A DNA stretch of 64,000 nt from Gadus chalcogrammus. Lineage: Eukaryota > Chordata > Actinopteri > Gadiformes > Gadidae. Positions within the stretch are counted from its first letter, which is position 1, and the number at the start of each line of letters is the position of its first letter. The position numbers and the translations under genes were made by a program. Below the pieces are notes generated by a model. That model ran no database searches and was not told the DNA's origin. It saw only the letters and a list, made by a program, of their open reading frames with translations. Where the stretch lies: positions 6,353,979-6,417,978 of the forward strand of contig NC_079418.1 of NCBI RefSeq assembly GCF_026213295.1. Reading direction: 5' to 3'. This document shows, one piece after another, positions 12,101 to 26,133 of this stretch.

Positions 12101-15100
12101 CGGTCATGACGTAATAATGTTTTATTTTGAAAATTGAGCGGAATGCTCTATGGCTTTTACTTTTTAACTTCCTGCCCTGATCGATCTGCTCTGTTGAAAT
12201 TGACGCGGTTCAGCAGCGGCTCGCGGCAAAAATAGGAATGCTACGGAACGATAGCGCTGCGGCGCGGCACGCCGCTCCTGGGACGCTGCTGAGACGTTCC
12301 GCAGCCGCGCCCGGTGGAAATGGTCTCATTGATTAGAGTGGAACCTATCTGCTGCGGTGACCGCGGCCAAGACGTGCCGCTGCCGTAACGTTGCCGTAAC
12401 GCGTCCGGTGGAATCAGGCCGTAAGGGAGTGAGTGACCGAGTAAGTGATTGAGGGAGGGAGTAAGGGAGGGAAGAGTGAGTGAGTGAGTGAGTGAGTGAG
12501 TGAGTGAGTGAGTGAGTGAGTGAGTGAGTGAGTGAGTGAGTGAGTGAGAAAATAATCTCAAAATAATCTCAACAAACACCTCGGACGGACATAGAAACTA
12601 CTGCTTCATGATACAGAGGAAAAACATGACCTGGTTACCAACTTTAATCAATAGAAGTTGACTGGCTTCATTCCCCTGCACACCTAGCACGCATGGACAC
12701 CTAGCACACACATAGCACGCACCTAGCACGGACGCACCTAGCACAAACCTTGCACACACCTAGCACGCACCTAGCACACACCTAGCACACACCTAGCATA
12801 CACGCAACTAGCACACAACTAGCACGCACCTAGCACACATGCACGTAGCACACACCTTGCACGCACCTAGCACACACATACCATACACCTAGCACTCACC
12901 TAGCTCGCACCTAACACACAGCTAGCACACACCTAGCACTCGTGCACCTAACACACACGTAGCTCACACCTAGCACACACCTAGCACGCATGCACCTAGC
13001 ACCTCATTCGCCTTTAAACTTCATTCTCCATTTTCCCGCCCTTCTTCCTCAGTTAGCTCTAAAAGCTAGCGTGGAGCGGGGGCGTCCTCCTACCCTTGTA
13101 GACGCCGTTGGAGCCATGGTGGACCTCGCCCTGGTCCGAGACCTCCTCCAGGTGGGCGCCCTGGTCCGAAGTCAGGTACACCAGCGTGTTGCCCCTCAGG
13201 TTCAGCCTCTCCAGTGTGTCCACGACGAACCCTGGGGCCGGGGGTATGGTCAGAGCTCACCTCAGAACACACACCTAGCACGCACCTAGCACACCCGCAC
13301 CTATCACGCACCTAGCACTCCCGCACCTGGCACGCACCCTCACATAGAACCCACACCTAGCACGCACACCTAGCAGGCACCTCGCAAACAATTCATTTGG
13401 CGGACATTAATTAACCCTAACCCAATTAACCGGTAGGCACACTCACCCACAGCCCAGTCCACCTCTCGGACGGCGTCGCCATAGATACCGTGGGGGCCGG
13501 ACTCCCTTAAAGTGGGCGTGGCAAAGAGGGCCGTGTGCACCTGGAGGAAGGATAGGAAGAGGAGGAAGGGCTTCCCCGAGTTACTGGTGAGAGGGTGAGA
13601 GGGTGAGGGGATGAGGCAGGGAGGGAGGGATGGGGGGGGTGAGGGAGGGAGGGAGGGAGGGAATCACTCCACCAGCACCACCGCCACCACCACCTCCATC
13701 ACCACCAATACCACCTCCACCACCAATATTACCAACCCCACCACCACCACTACCATCTCCACCAACACCACCACCACCACCACGTCCTCCACCAATCACC
13801 ACCGCCACTACCAACGCCACCACCACAACTACACCAACCGCGACTACCACCACTACCACCACCGCTACCACCACCACCACCACCTCCTCTACCACAACCA
13901 CTACCACCACCACCACCACCGCCACTAGCACCTCCACCGCCACCGCCACTACCCTCCATCACCACCACCACTACAACCACCACCTCCACCGCCACCACCA
14001 CCACCTCCACCTCCACCACTACCATCTCCACCACCACCCACTAACACCACAATCATGACCACCGCCGACATCGCCATCGTTAAACCCAGACCGCCGCCCT
14101 ACCGCTCCATGAAGTCCACCGCCTCCCAGGTCATGCGTGCGGTCAGGTCCTCGCTGACGTAGGGCTTCTCGACCACCTGCTGGTCCCGCATCAGGACGCA
14201 GTTCAGCGCGCCGATGAGGTGGTCGAACACGAGGTACAGGCCGGCCGTGGCGGCCCCGATCAGCAGCAGTCCCAGCCCCACCCGCCAGCCTCCGAACGGG
14301 GCGGGCAGGCAGGCGAAGCAAAGGACGGCTGTCCAGAACGAGGCGGCGACCACGTATCGGACGTACGGCCACACCTGGGCGAAGACAGAGCCATGGCCCG
14401 CGATGCAGTCCCGCAGGTGCGTCATGGGCGTGCCGTAGAAGAGGTCGAAGCCGTGATTTGCGGGGTGGTGGCAGTGGTCCCCGGCATGCTCGCAGTTCAG
14501 ACCCAGGTGCCACTTTCCTGGAGGCGGCGGGAAAAGGACGTTCAACGTTTATCGGACGTTTATTGGACGTTTGTCAGATGTTTGTCCGAGCAATGACAAG
14601 TTCCACAACAGATTTCACTAGAGAGGACCAACGTCCGACAAAATTTCGGACGTTTGTGTGAGTGAATGACTAAGGAAGGGATTTACATTGATTGGGAGAA
14701 CGAGTAGTTGAGTGGGACCGAGTGAGTGAAAGAGTGGGTGTCCGAGTAAGTAAGTGAGTATGGGAGAAATTAACCATTACTTTTTATATTAACTATGAGT
14801 ATTATCAGGCCTATATATCATATAGATACATTAATAGTGGAAAGCAGCAAAATCACCTCTGATTTAGCTGCTTTCCACTATCGTGCGTCTTTCACGTAAC
14901 CTGTGCTCTCTCTCTACAGGCTGACCCGAGGCTGCCGTGTGACGCCGCAGACGCAGCCGTGTGACGCCGCAGACGCAACTTCCGGGTAGCCGGCTTGGTT
15001 TGTTTGGTTTGGTTAGCAGGACGCTTAGCGTCGACCTGCTATCTCGGTTTGTATCTATTTTTCGGTATTTATATCTGCGACCTGTTCTGCATACTCTGTA

Positions 15101-18100
15101 TTGTATTCGCTGTTTCCTCGCTGGAGCTCCGTCTGCATCAACCACGGTAAGCATGGATTCCGGTTGTCCTTGCTCTGCCTTTCTCATGGATAAGATAGCT
15201 CTGTTAGAGAGACGTATCTGTCAGTTAGAGGATGAAAGGGTAGCTAGCATAAAGAAAACAGATACTCTGTTTTCTTTATGCTAAAACAGGTAGAAACGCT
15301 AGTCATAGGTGACTCTGTTACACGTAAAGTTAGACTACACTCGCCAGCGAAAGTTATTTGCCTACCTGGGGCCAGGGCTCCCGACATTGAAGCTAATCTT
15401 AGGGTGCTGACATGTTGCAGACCTCATTTGGAGTTAGATTAGATGAACCAAACACCGACACTAGTTTCGACAACATTGTAGTTCATGTCGGCACCGATGC
15501 TAGGACAAGACAAACTGAGGTCACAAAAAGCAACATAGCTAGGCTTTGTGACTTCGCCAGAAAGATGTGTCGGCATCGATTAATTCTCTCTGGCCCTCTA
15601 CCCGATAAGGGTAATGATGAGCGTTATAGTAGATTATTGTCTCTAAATCGCTGGCTGGCACGACATAGTTCAGAGCAGGGCTTTGGTTTCATAGATAACT
15701 GGCCCTCCCTGTGGGGTCGTCCTGGTGTGCTCATGAGAGACGGCCTACACCCTACTGGGTTAGGCGCCTCAATTATGTCAAAAAACATAGATAGATGTCT
15801 TAGTCAGGCGTGACTCATCCACTCACAGCACGCTGGGCTGCAGAAGTTTAGCAAACCTGCTAGCAACATGATAGTTTACGTTGCAGAGTCTAGAACAGCA
15901 GATGGGTTAGCTGAACCAGTATCTATTGCACCAATTGTTTCAGAGCTGAGTGTTAACTGGACTCCCTCTGAAATTAACACTGTATCTATATGTACGTGGT
16001 GCGGCCTCGCGCTGTCTCGAGGTGTAAAACCCGCAGGCGAGGGCCGCGACCAGTATGTCCAACTCTGGCGATCCCACTGATCGCCTCAGAGCTGAGAGTT
16101 AACCAGACTCCCTCTGAAAATAACGCTGTACCTATATGTACGGTGGTGCGGCCTCGCGCTGTCTCGAGGTGTAAAACCCACAGGCGAGGGCCGCGACCAG
16201 TATGTCCAACTCTGGTGATCCCACTGATCGCCTCAGAGCTGAGTGTTAACCAGACTCCCTCTGAAAATAACGCTGTACCTATATGTTCGGTGGTGCGGCC
16301 TCGCGCTGTCTCGAGGTGTAAAACCCGCAGGCGAGGGCCGCAACCAGTATGTCGAAACCGCGGCATCCCCTTGACCGCTTCAGAGCTGAGTGTTAACCGG
16401 ACTCCCTCTGAAAATAATAAAATGGAAGCACTCAGAATAGGGTTCATGAACATAAGGTCGCTTTCATCTAAAGCGCTCTTGGTCCATGATCTAATTATTG
16501 ATGAAAACATCGACATACTGGGGCTTTGTGAAACCTGGTTAAAACCAGATGAGTTTCTAGCCCTAAACGAAGCTACTCCACCCCATTACGTTAGCACCCA
16601 AGTATCTAGAGAAGTTAAGAAAGGTGGTGGAGTAGCCCTGATATCTAATTCTAAGCTTAATTTAAAGCCAAAGAATAGATATATTTTCAGATCCTTTGAG
16701 GTGCTAGCGCTCTGCACCTCAGCTCCCCGAGAAGCGAAACGAGTTCCAGACTCTTTCGTTTTAGCTGTAATATACCGTCCCCCAGGACCGTATTCAGTTT
16801 TTGTTGATGAGTTTTTTGACTTTGCAGCTGATCTGGCTACATACTCAGACAATATTTTGCTTATTGGGGATTTCAACATTCATGTGAATAACCCATCTGA
16901 TGCCCTCGCAAGGGCTTTTCTGTCCATTACAGATACGCTTGGCTTCAAACAGCTCGTCCAGCACCCAACCCACATCGGTGGAAACATGCTGGATCTCGTT
17001 CTGACACGCGGTGTAGACATTTCACAGCTAGTGGTCTCTTCCTACACCTCAGCTTTATCAGACCACTTTTTGCTCACTTTCCAGGTGGTGGTATCCTGCC
17101 CCTGCGACGATCAGCAAGATACTTTCAGCTGTCGCCGCATCACACCTGCAACCATTACAGCTATGGCAGATAAGTTATCTGGTTCACTTGTACCTCTTTG
17201 TAACTATAGTGGTTCTGTGGAGTGCCTTACTGATGACCTCAACATTGCCTTGTCTGTTGCCATTGATTCAGTTGCTCCGAACGTAACTAAAAAACAAACA
17301 TTGAAAAAACCAGCCCCCTGGTTTAATGCAGAAACGCGCACTCTGAAGCGAAGCTGCAGGATCCTTGAATGCAAATGGCGCTCGACTAAACTTGAGGTCT
17401 TTCATCATGCATGGCATAACAGTCTGCTCACCTATAAGGGTGCGCTGACTATTGCCAGGAACGCCTACTTTTCCAGTATCATCAACTTGAATAGAAACAA
17501 TCCCAAGTTTATTTTTGACACGGTGAGGGGTCTCACTCAGAAACAGACTCAGACCGTAGGCTCCTCGATCGTGGCAGGTGAATTCATGGATTTCTTTGAG
17601 AATACGATTCAATCAATTAGAGAGGAAATTGATGCTTGCCGCGCGGCTTGTCCTACACATCCTGTGGGGCAGGATGGGGTCCTGCCAAGTAGGATGGGGA
17701 ACTCTGACGCAACTCTTCTGGAGTTCAAGGCAATTCCTTTGGTGGAACTTGAAAGGGTGATAAAGGCATCAAAGCCAACAACTTGTATGTTGGATCCTCT
17801 CCCTTCCAGGGTTCTTAAGGAACTTCTTCCCACGGTGGGGCCTGCAATCCTCTCGCTTATGAATCTCTCGTTTTCAAGGAATTGTTCCCTCCAATTTCAA
17901 GGCTGCGGTGATAAAACCGCTACTCAAAAAGCCTGGCCTAGATCCTGAATTAGTCAGGAACTATCGGCCTATATCGAATCTGCCCTTCCTGTCCAAGGTA
18001 CAGGAAAGGATTGTAGCAAAGCAAATCATTGATTATCTGACAAGGAACAATCTCTTCAAACCTTTCCAGTCGGGGTTCAGGAATTTCCACTCAACTGAAA

Positions 18101-21100
18101 CTGCTATTACAAGAGTTGTAAATGACATACTTCTTGCTTTGGATAAAAATACAAGCTCAATGCTTGTGCTGCTGGACCTGAGCGCTGCATTCAACACGAT
18201 CGACCACAGCACTCTTCTTCACCGTCTTGAGCACTATGTTGGTTTCGGGGGTACGGCTCTTGGTTGGCTTGAATCGTACCTCACAGATAGAACCCAATTT
18301 GTGCTTCATGAAGGTTCAGAATCAAAGCACTGTAAATTACGCTTTGGCGTACCACAAGGGTCGGTCCTTGGTCCATTACTTTTTGCAATCTATATGCTTC
18401 CCCTGGGCGACGTTATCCGCAGCTTCGGAATTAGTTTCCATTGCTACGCGGATGACACCCAGCTCTACATTCCTGTAGATTCCGGGGACTCGGCCCAGAT
18501 TCAAAGGGTTGAGTCCTGTCTGGCTGCTGTGAAGGGCTGGATGTCACAAAACTTCCTACAGCTTAACACTGGGAAGACAGAGCTGATAATTATCGGCTCG
18601 AAGCGGGACCGGGAAGAGTTAGAGGATGTCTCTCTGTGGTTGGATGGCCTCGCCATTCCACAGAGTGCGTCCGTCAAAAATCTTGGTGTCCTGTTTGACC
18701 CTCAATTATGCTTTGACCAACATATAAGAAGTATAACTAGAATTGCCTTTTTCCATCTGAAAAACATTGCAAGAATCAGACCAATGTTATCTGCAGCGGA
18801 TGCAGAGACACTGATTCATGCATTTGTTTCATCAAGACTGAACTATTGCAATGCACTGTTCTCGGGATTACCGAACTCTACCACAAAAAGTCTACAGCTT
18901 GTACACAATGCGGCAGCTAGACTGCTGACCAGAACGAGAAAGTTTGATCATATCACACCTACTCTCGCCTCTCTGCACTGGCTACTAGAGCTGTCCCAAA
19001 CGATTATTTTTCAAACGATTATTCTAGCGATTATTTTTTCGATTAGTCGACTGATCTAACGACTAATTTTACGATTAATCGAACGATAATTTTTTCAGTT
19101 ACCAATTATTTCACATTACTTCATCAATGTAACTTTTCACACAGAATGGATATCAAAACATTTATTGTTAAAATATCAACATTTATTTTTTGTGCAATAA
19201 CATTGAGCAAACACGGCACTTAAATTGTGCAAACTGCAAAATAGTGCATTTTGATGCCATATGTAGTATCTAACAAATTAACAAAATAAGTCAATCAGGA
19301 GGAATATACCAAATATAAAAATACTGTTCTACTCCTTCCTCCCTCTCTCATTGTGCAAACTGAAAAAGAATGCACTGCCACCTCAGAGACCCAACTTCGA
19401 AAACGATTTATGTAATTTAAATTGTCAACTTGTAGTGTGTGTTTACTATTTAGAACTTGTTGATAGATCGTGGAATTTCCACAGTCAACAGCTAGACTAG
19501 AACTACATAACATGACAAAAGTTCTCTTACTACTTAGAACTGGTTGCTAGATCGTGGAATTTCGACAGTCAACAGCTAGACTAGAACTACATAACATGAC
19601 AAAAGTTCTCTTTTCCCAAGAGTATAAAATCCGAACCCGACAAAGTCTATTCATAATATTGTAATGACCACGGAAGAGGCAGTGAATGAAGTGATTAAAC
19701 AGCTTATTAGATACCTAATAAACCGTTGGAACACGCAAGACCGGTCACCATAGCAACGCTGGTAAACAAACCCCCGGAGCTCGGCTTTTGGCCGAGTTTT
19801 ATACCACCAGCCTCTGTGCTCCAGCTACTGCTTGCCGCCGCCATTGTTATGAATTTAAACGATTGGCGACTAGCGTTCTGGTGCATATTTACCGCCACGA
19901 CTGGAGTGAGAGTGGGGGGGGGCGACGCAAATTATTCATGTCAAAGAATTTTTGAATTAGATTACGTCGACTATGTCGACTAGTCGTCCCAGCTCTACTG
20001 GCTACCAATAACTTTCAGATCAGACTTTAAGGTGCTACTGCTAACCTATAAAGCCTTGCATGGATTATCTCCATCCTACCTGAAGGACCTGATCATTCCT
20101 TATAGTCCTTCTCGGTCCCTCCAGTCTTCGGGAGCCGGCCTTCTTTCATTGCCGAAGGTTAAAAAGAAATCGGCTGGACAGAGACCGTTTGCCTATCGAG
20201 CCCCCTTCCTATGGAATAGGCTGCCATTAGCGATCAGGGAAGCTGACTCTGTGGAGCTATTCAAAGGAAAGCTTAAAACGCACCTCTACAATCTTGCATT
20301 TGGAGTGTGAAAACGACAGATGCGAAGTGAAGACCACTCTGTTTGCTTGTGCTTTTCTTCTTACATCATACATTCCCACTATGTACTTCTCCGTTTTAAT
20401 TCACTATTCTGTCTGTTCTAGCGTGTTGCGGGTACTGGACTGGATGCCTGAACTCTCCTCATGGATAACCGGCCAGAACCCCATCACCATTTTAATATGA
20501 TGTGCATGCATTTACCTGTATGTCAATTGTGGCACCCATTGCACTCCTGACCATCCCTGGAAGAAGGGATCCCCTACTATGCGTTTCTTCTCAAGATTTC
20601 TTCCTTGCTGATTTCAAGGGAGTTTTTTCTTGCCCATGTGGGGGCATGGGTAAAGGGGGGTGTCACAAATATTTGGCCTGTTAAGCCCTTTGAGACTGTA
20701 ATGGTGATTAAGGGCTATACAAATAAAATTGAATTGAAAAAATAAAAAATAAATTATAGGAGAGCCTCACACGGCGCCAGAGAGTCTGGGGCCAAGGCGT
20801 ACTGACGTCCACCTAATGTTTAGATTAACTGCGGATGATGACCACATACTTAAAGGAATGTATGGCTGACCGTCCTTACCATAAAAGGAGTTCTTATGTG
20901 CATGCTGAGGCAGGTCATACCATTTGGAAAACAGCTTTGTTTGAGAGAATAAAAAGACCGTGATCGGGTGACCCGATCGGCTTCATTGTTGCTTGTTCGC
21001 GGGTAACAATAAAGTCTCTTGTCATACTCGATCCGGACTCCTCGATTCCTCATGCTCTCTTAGTTAGTTGAAGTGATAGAATTCTGTTATTTTCTACCAC

Positions 21101-21760
21101 ATGAGTGAGGGAGTAACTCAGTGAGTGAGTGAGTGACCAAGTGAGTGAGTGAGTGAGTGAGTGAGTGAGTGAGTGAGTGAGTGAGTGAGTGAGTGAGCGA
21201 GTGTGACCGAGTGAGTGTGACCGAGTGAGTGGGTGAGTGAGTGACCGAGTGAGCGACCGACCAACTGACCAAGTGAGTGGGGGAGTGAGTGACCGACCAA
21301 CTGACCGGGTGACTGAGTGAGGGACGGATCCGGGGGGGCGGTACCCACCTATCAGAGCTGTGTTGTAGCCCTGACCTTGGGCCAGTTTGGCGAAGGTCAC
21401 CTCGTTGCTGGGAAGACCTCCGGAGGAGGCGGAGAAGATGTAGGCTCCCACTCTGCCCAGTCCGACCATACCTGCCCCCAGTAACACACAGATGGGCATG
21501 ACAACTCCCCCTCTGGTCACCAGTCAACAAGTTAGGGGGGGGTGGTGGTGGTGGGTAATGATGGTGGTGGTGTTAGTGGGCCATGGTGGTGTTAGTGGGT
21601 CATGGTGGTGGTGTTAGGTGACTGGGGGCTCATGGGACTTTTGTGGCGGGAATTTAGGCTTTTGTTGGCGGCAAGTTTGCAGAGAACGTCAGTTCGTCCT
21701 TCTGTGTGAGACAAACTGCTAAGTCCTTATGGAATATAATTCATTATCCCATTCAGATAT

Positions 21761-21819
<59 letters not shown>

Positions 21820-24800
21820 CCTGTCATCGTATGACTAAATGTTAACTTGGTGTATTATTGCCGTTCCATGTAAACCGAAGTCCGGAGATTGTAGCTTGAT
21901 AGCATTATCAATCGCTAGCATGCTCGCTAATAATGGTTAACTGGTAAGTCCTACTGTAATATATTATCCGTTCAGATACCATCATATGAGTCTGTGTGGC
22001 ATGCGAGCTAACGTTATGTCCACTATTTTATTTATCTGTGAATATAAAAGTATTACTGGCGTTTTTAATAGCTGAATAGTCAGGGGCACAGGAGAGACGT
22101 TCCCTCCAGGGCCGATGTTCTCTCGGGGTAACACCCTTCACTTTGACCGGCAGTGGGTCTGCTTATAGGTCGGAATGAAGCGGCCACGATTATTGACGGG
22201 CTGGGTACTTTATTCGTAGTTCCACTGACTTAACAGTACACACAACCGGACTCGTTCGTTCACTAAACTGACATGCGCAATCGCTCGCTCTCCTCGCTTG
22301 TCCGCTCACTCGCTGAAGTCAACACACGCTGCCATTCTCACGCACACACATACGAGAGCGTAGTGTGTACTGAATGCATCTTGATGATGATACACTTCTT
22401 ATATTGACACGACACCGGCTTCCTCTATCTTCTTCGCCACCTTTTTTTAATAAATCGCCGTTTCTCGTTTTCCGACGGCGACAACCATAGATATATATAT
22501 TAATAACTAGATGCCTAACGCCCCGTGCCCACTACCTCCGTCAGTTGACCGTTGCCCATTGACTTTGAATGGGGACGGACGCGCAATGCATTGTGGATCC
22601 GTCCGTTCAGTTGGAGCGTTCGCCACCGTCAGAAAGTTGAACAATTTTCAACTTTTTCGGCAGCGACGGTTCCGTCATCCAATCAGATCGCGTATGCAAA
22701 TGTAAGCACTGTGACGCGACTCGGGCTCTGACGTTACTGGAAAGCGGGTCATCTTGCCTCGCAACAAGCAGGAAGAAGCGGGAAGAACCCGGCAAACCGA
22801 TTTGATTGGCTGACGGATGCATCTGCAAAGACTACTCCCCCATCCGTCAGCCACGCCTTCCCACGTCCGTTGACTGACGGTGCAGTGGGCACGAGGCGTA
22901 ACGCTACATGCCCACTGCACCGTCAGTCAACGGACGTGGGAAGGCGTGGCTGACGCCGCTGCCTTTTCTGGGTTGCAGTAACTTACAAGAGGTCCTCACT
23001 TGGACTTGGAGGATTCACTGCAAGCAATATACAAGTAATTTAATATAGCACCACCACCTCTCTCTAGCTAAAATGGCTTCTTCAGGGCCATTTGCAAAAC
23101 CCTGTTTATATTACGTTGTTTATCATACTTGGCACTGTATTTTCTGCCTGTTATTTTACAGACTCATTTGAAAAGGCCAAGCAACATGAAGAAAAGTATG
23201 TCACTACTGGATGTCCGACCACTGATTTGGAATCAGAGGTGGAAGCAGATGTACATCGGAAAAGAAGAACAAGGTACAGTTGAATTCCTCAACCAAATGT
23301 GCTGGGTAAATTAGCCTACACCTAGACGCCGCTGCCTTGTGGTGAGTGTCAACCCAGAGATTATAAAGTCAGGGTTCGATCTCCGGACGAGTCATAACAA
23401 AGACTTGAAACTGCTTGGCACTCAGCTTTGAGTGTTGGATTGGATATCTGTCCTGTGTCATGTCTATGTGTACTTGTATGTCAATCCGCCTCATTTCACA
23501 GAAACGGGCGATGGGCTCCTGACCCGAGAACAGTCTTTCTCAAGGCTTGCTCATTTAATGTAATTATATTTAAAATTCTTTCAATTGCTGGGAATGTTTG
23601 ATATATATTTTAAGAACAAATACTGTGTATGCGGAGTCAGATGAGGAGCCAGAAACCAGCAGTGTTAAGAGAAAATTTGCCAAGCCACCTGCTATTCACT
23701 TTCCAGGTACAGTGGTGACACTGTCAGTTATGACACTACAACTACTTTTGCCATGTATAATTCAACTTATTTGTTAATACAGTGCTGCCAGTATCCAACC
23801 AGTACCCCTCTCTACCAACCCCAGATGCAAGCAGTGGTTTGTCATTGCTTATTACAATGGCATATGAGCTTTAATTTAGTTCCTCTGGCAATACATGCAA
23901 ACATATCAGTCATGTGATATGTGTTGAAAAGTTACAGCTCTATTCCCTTCTTTTAGCCTCTGGAGGAAACTATTCTGAGGATGTTCAGTCATTTGACCAG
24001 CCTAATAATGGTAAGTGAACCACTTCACATAACTAACTCAGGTCGGACAGATTTTAAATGTGTTATAGCAATCATAGTTTATGTTTTGTGTTCTCTCATT
24101 TTAGACTTTAGTGGAAACTTCTTGGCAGAGCTAGAGTCAATAGATCTCTGTAATGATGGTAAGTAGACAAATAGGCTCCATGGCTATGTGATGCCCTCAG
24201 CCACTCTTATTGTGTCTAGAGTCTGTTTATTCAGTGTCTCCCTATCTTGCAAGGATATAATTTGATTGTCTTCTTTTAGACTTTCCTGGCAATCACCATC
24301 ACCACCCCCAGGGCTATACAGGTGAGTTAACTAACAATTTTTTTATAGATATATTTTTTAACACCAGACATGCCAACCAATCTCAAATGCTGCCATTCGA
24401 TGGCCAATCAATCGGCATCCTTAGTTGCTATATGGTGCTCATTCATAACAACTTTGATAGTGCTTATTTACCTTATTTTCTTATTGCTGTCTGTATGTGA
24501 ATGCAGAAAGTAGTTTTGCTTCAAAAAATAATATGCATTCAAAAGAGTAATACATTTGCATCACGAATTGTTGGCCGTAAAAAAGTCTGACCTCATCCGG
24601 CACTATTTTCCCTCCCTTCATATTACTGCGCGTACCTTTTCATCAGCTGAAGGAGGCAAAAGGAGACCGCTACGACGCTTCTCTCGCTGTCCATTTGACA
24701 TGGCACATTGTACACTTTAGCAAACTAACCATTTTCTCTCTAATCTGTTAAGATTACCCGCTTGGCATTAGTCGGAGGGACCAATGCCGAAAATATGATC

Positions 24801-26102
24801 CGGCGAATGCTATCCGCTACCATGGCAAACAGTGTAGCATGTATTTTCAACTGGGCGGGAAAGGGACCGAAGAGGGCCTTCAAGGACACGTTAATGCAGG
24901 ACTGCATGTTTGGTGAGTCTGCAAATGAAAATACTACGGATTTGGCATTTTTGATGATGAATGTTGAATTTATTTAATATTTAATATTTATTTAATTCAT
25001 AAGTATTTTAAACTTCTTCTGAAGTAAATAAGAATGGATGCATTTTCCTCACCATGGAGGAAGCCTGATAAATATGGAGGGCCAACTCTGCCATAATTAA
25101 AAATAAATAAATCACTCAATACCTAAATATACCACTTCTGTCTACTCGCTCTGCATCTCCGGCCTATCAGTGACATCATTTCAGTGCCCTCCTCTGAGAC
25201 ACAGAGTAGACATAAACTGTGCCATTGTTTTACTATATGAAGATTCTTTTTTTCTTTTTGTTGCAGCGGCTGCTCGTCAATTTGACCGCAAGTTGACAGA
25301 ATTGCAGTACAGGGGTGCCCTGCAGAAGTGACTGCATTATGCACCGGAGAGGAGTGGCGGGGTACCAAGAAAAGCCAAAGATTAAGGACTATTAAGGACA
25401 AATGTTACTGTAATGTTCTAATTATAGGGTTAATTATAGGGTTAATGTTCATAATTCCTTAAAATGTTAAGATGTTTGTTTATAATTGCTTTTGAATATT
25501 TATTAAATAACTTTGAATAATGGTCTGTTTTGTTGTTGTTTTTTTTGTTCATAGAGCATTCAATAAAGCAGCTGTTCTCAACCTTGGTTTCTTAAAAAGA
25601 ATGGAAATAGCCAATCTAATGGGGTTTTTAATGAGGCATATTGAAAACATACAAAGCAAGGTTGAAAAGTGTTGAAATGGCCCTTTAATAATAACATTGT
25701 TTCAATGTATAATGCAATGCATATATATAGTTGAATCAATGTTGTTCAATTCTACATTCTTTCAATGTTGATCATATCATGATTGAATCAAGGTTGATTC
25801 ATTGTCAGAATTGATTGAAAATTCAACGTTATTTCAATGTTGATCATAGCGAGCACTTTCAATGTATATTTCAATGTCTGACCTCAATGTTGATCACAAC
25901 CTTCAGCCTGACCATATCTCAACGTTGATTCAATCCAGTTTTGCTATCTGGGAGTGGTGGTGTTAGTGGGTCATGGTGGTGGTGGTGGTTGTGGTGGTGT
26001 TAGTGGTTCATGGTGGTGAGGGTGGTGGTGGTGGTGTTAGTGGTTCATGGTGGTGAGGGTGTTAGTGGGTCATGGTGGTGGTGGTGGTGGTGGTGCTGGT
26101 GG

Positions 26103-26133
<31 letters not shown>

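Larger units (their letters stand above)
14925..20745 (+). mobile_element. L2-type LINE, near full length, with nested hAT
   Basis: Order: GC-rich 5' region with a 22-bp duplication (14934-14955, 14956-14977); an esterase-type ORF1; three 138-bp repeats; an APE-endonuclease plus reverse-transcriptase ORF2; then a 3' end with TAAGGGCTATACAAATAAAA and a short TTGAAT-type tail typical of fish L2. It sits in sts intron 3, opposite to the gene. A hAT element (18986-19997) interrupts ORF2. The 5' boundary is approximate. Confidence 0.85.

Noticed and set aside
13581..14058. Gly/Val- and Thr/Pro/His-rich frames of 100-140 codons
   Set aside because: (CCA)n triplet repeat in an sts intron, open in many frames by composition.
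14214..14596. Plus-strand frames over sts exon 4
   Set aside because: GC-rich antisense of the exon encoding the membrane hairpin.
15990..16421. N-terminal extension of L2 ORF2 through the 138-bp repeats
   Set aside because: Reads through tandem repeats with Arg/Pro-rich nonsense. ORF2 homology starts at the ATG at 16422.
20502..20684. Short frame after the L2 ORF2
   Set aside because: L2 3' UTR, no similarity to a protein.
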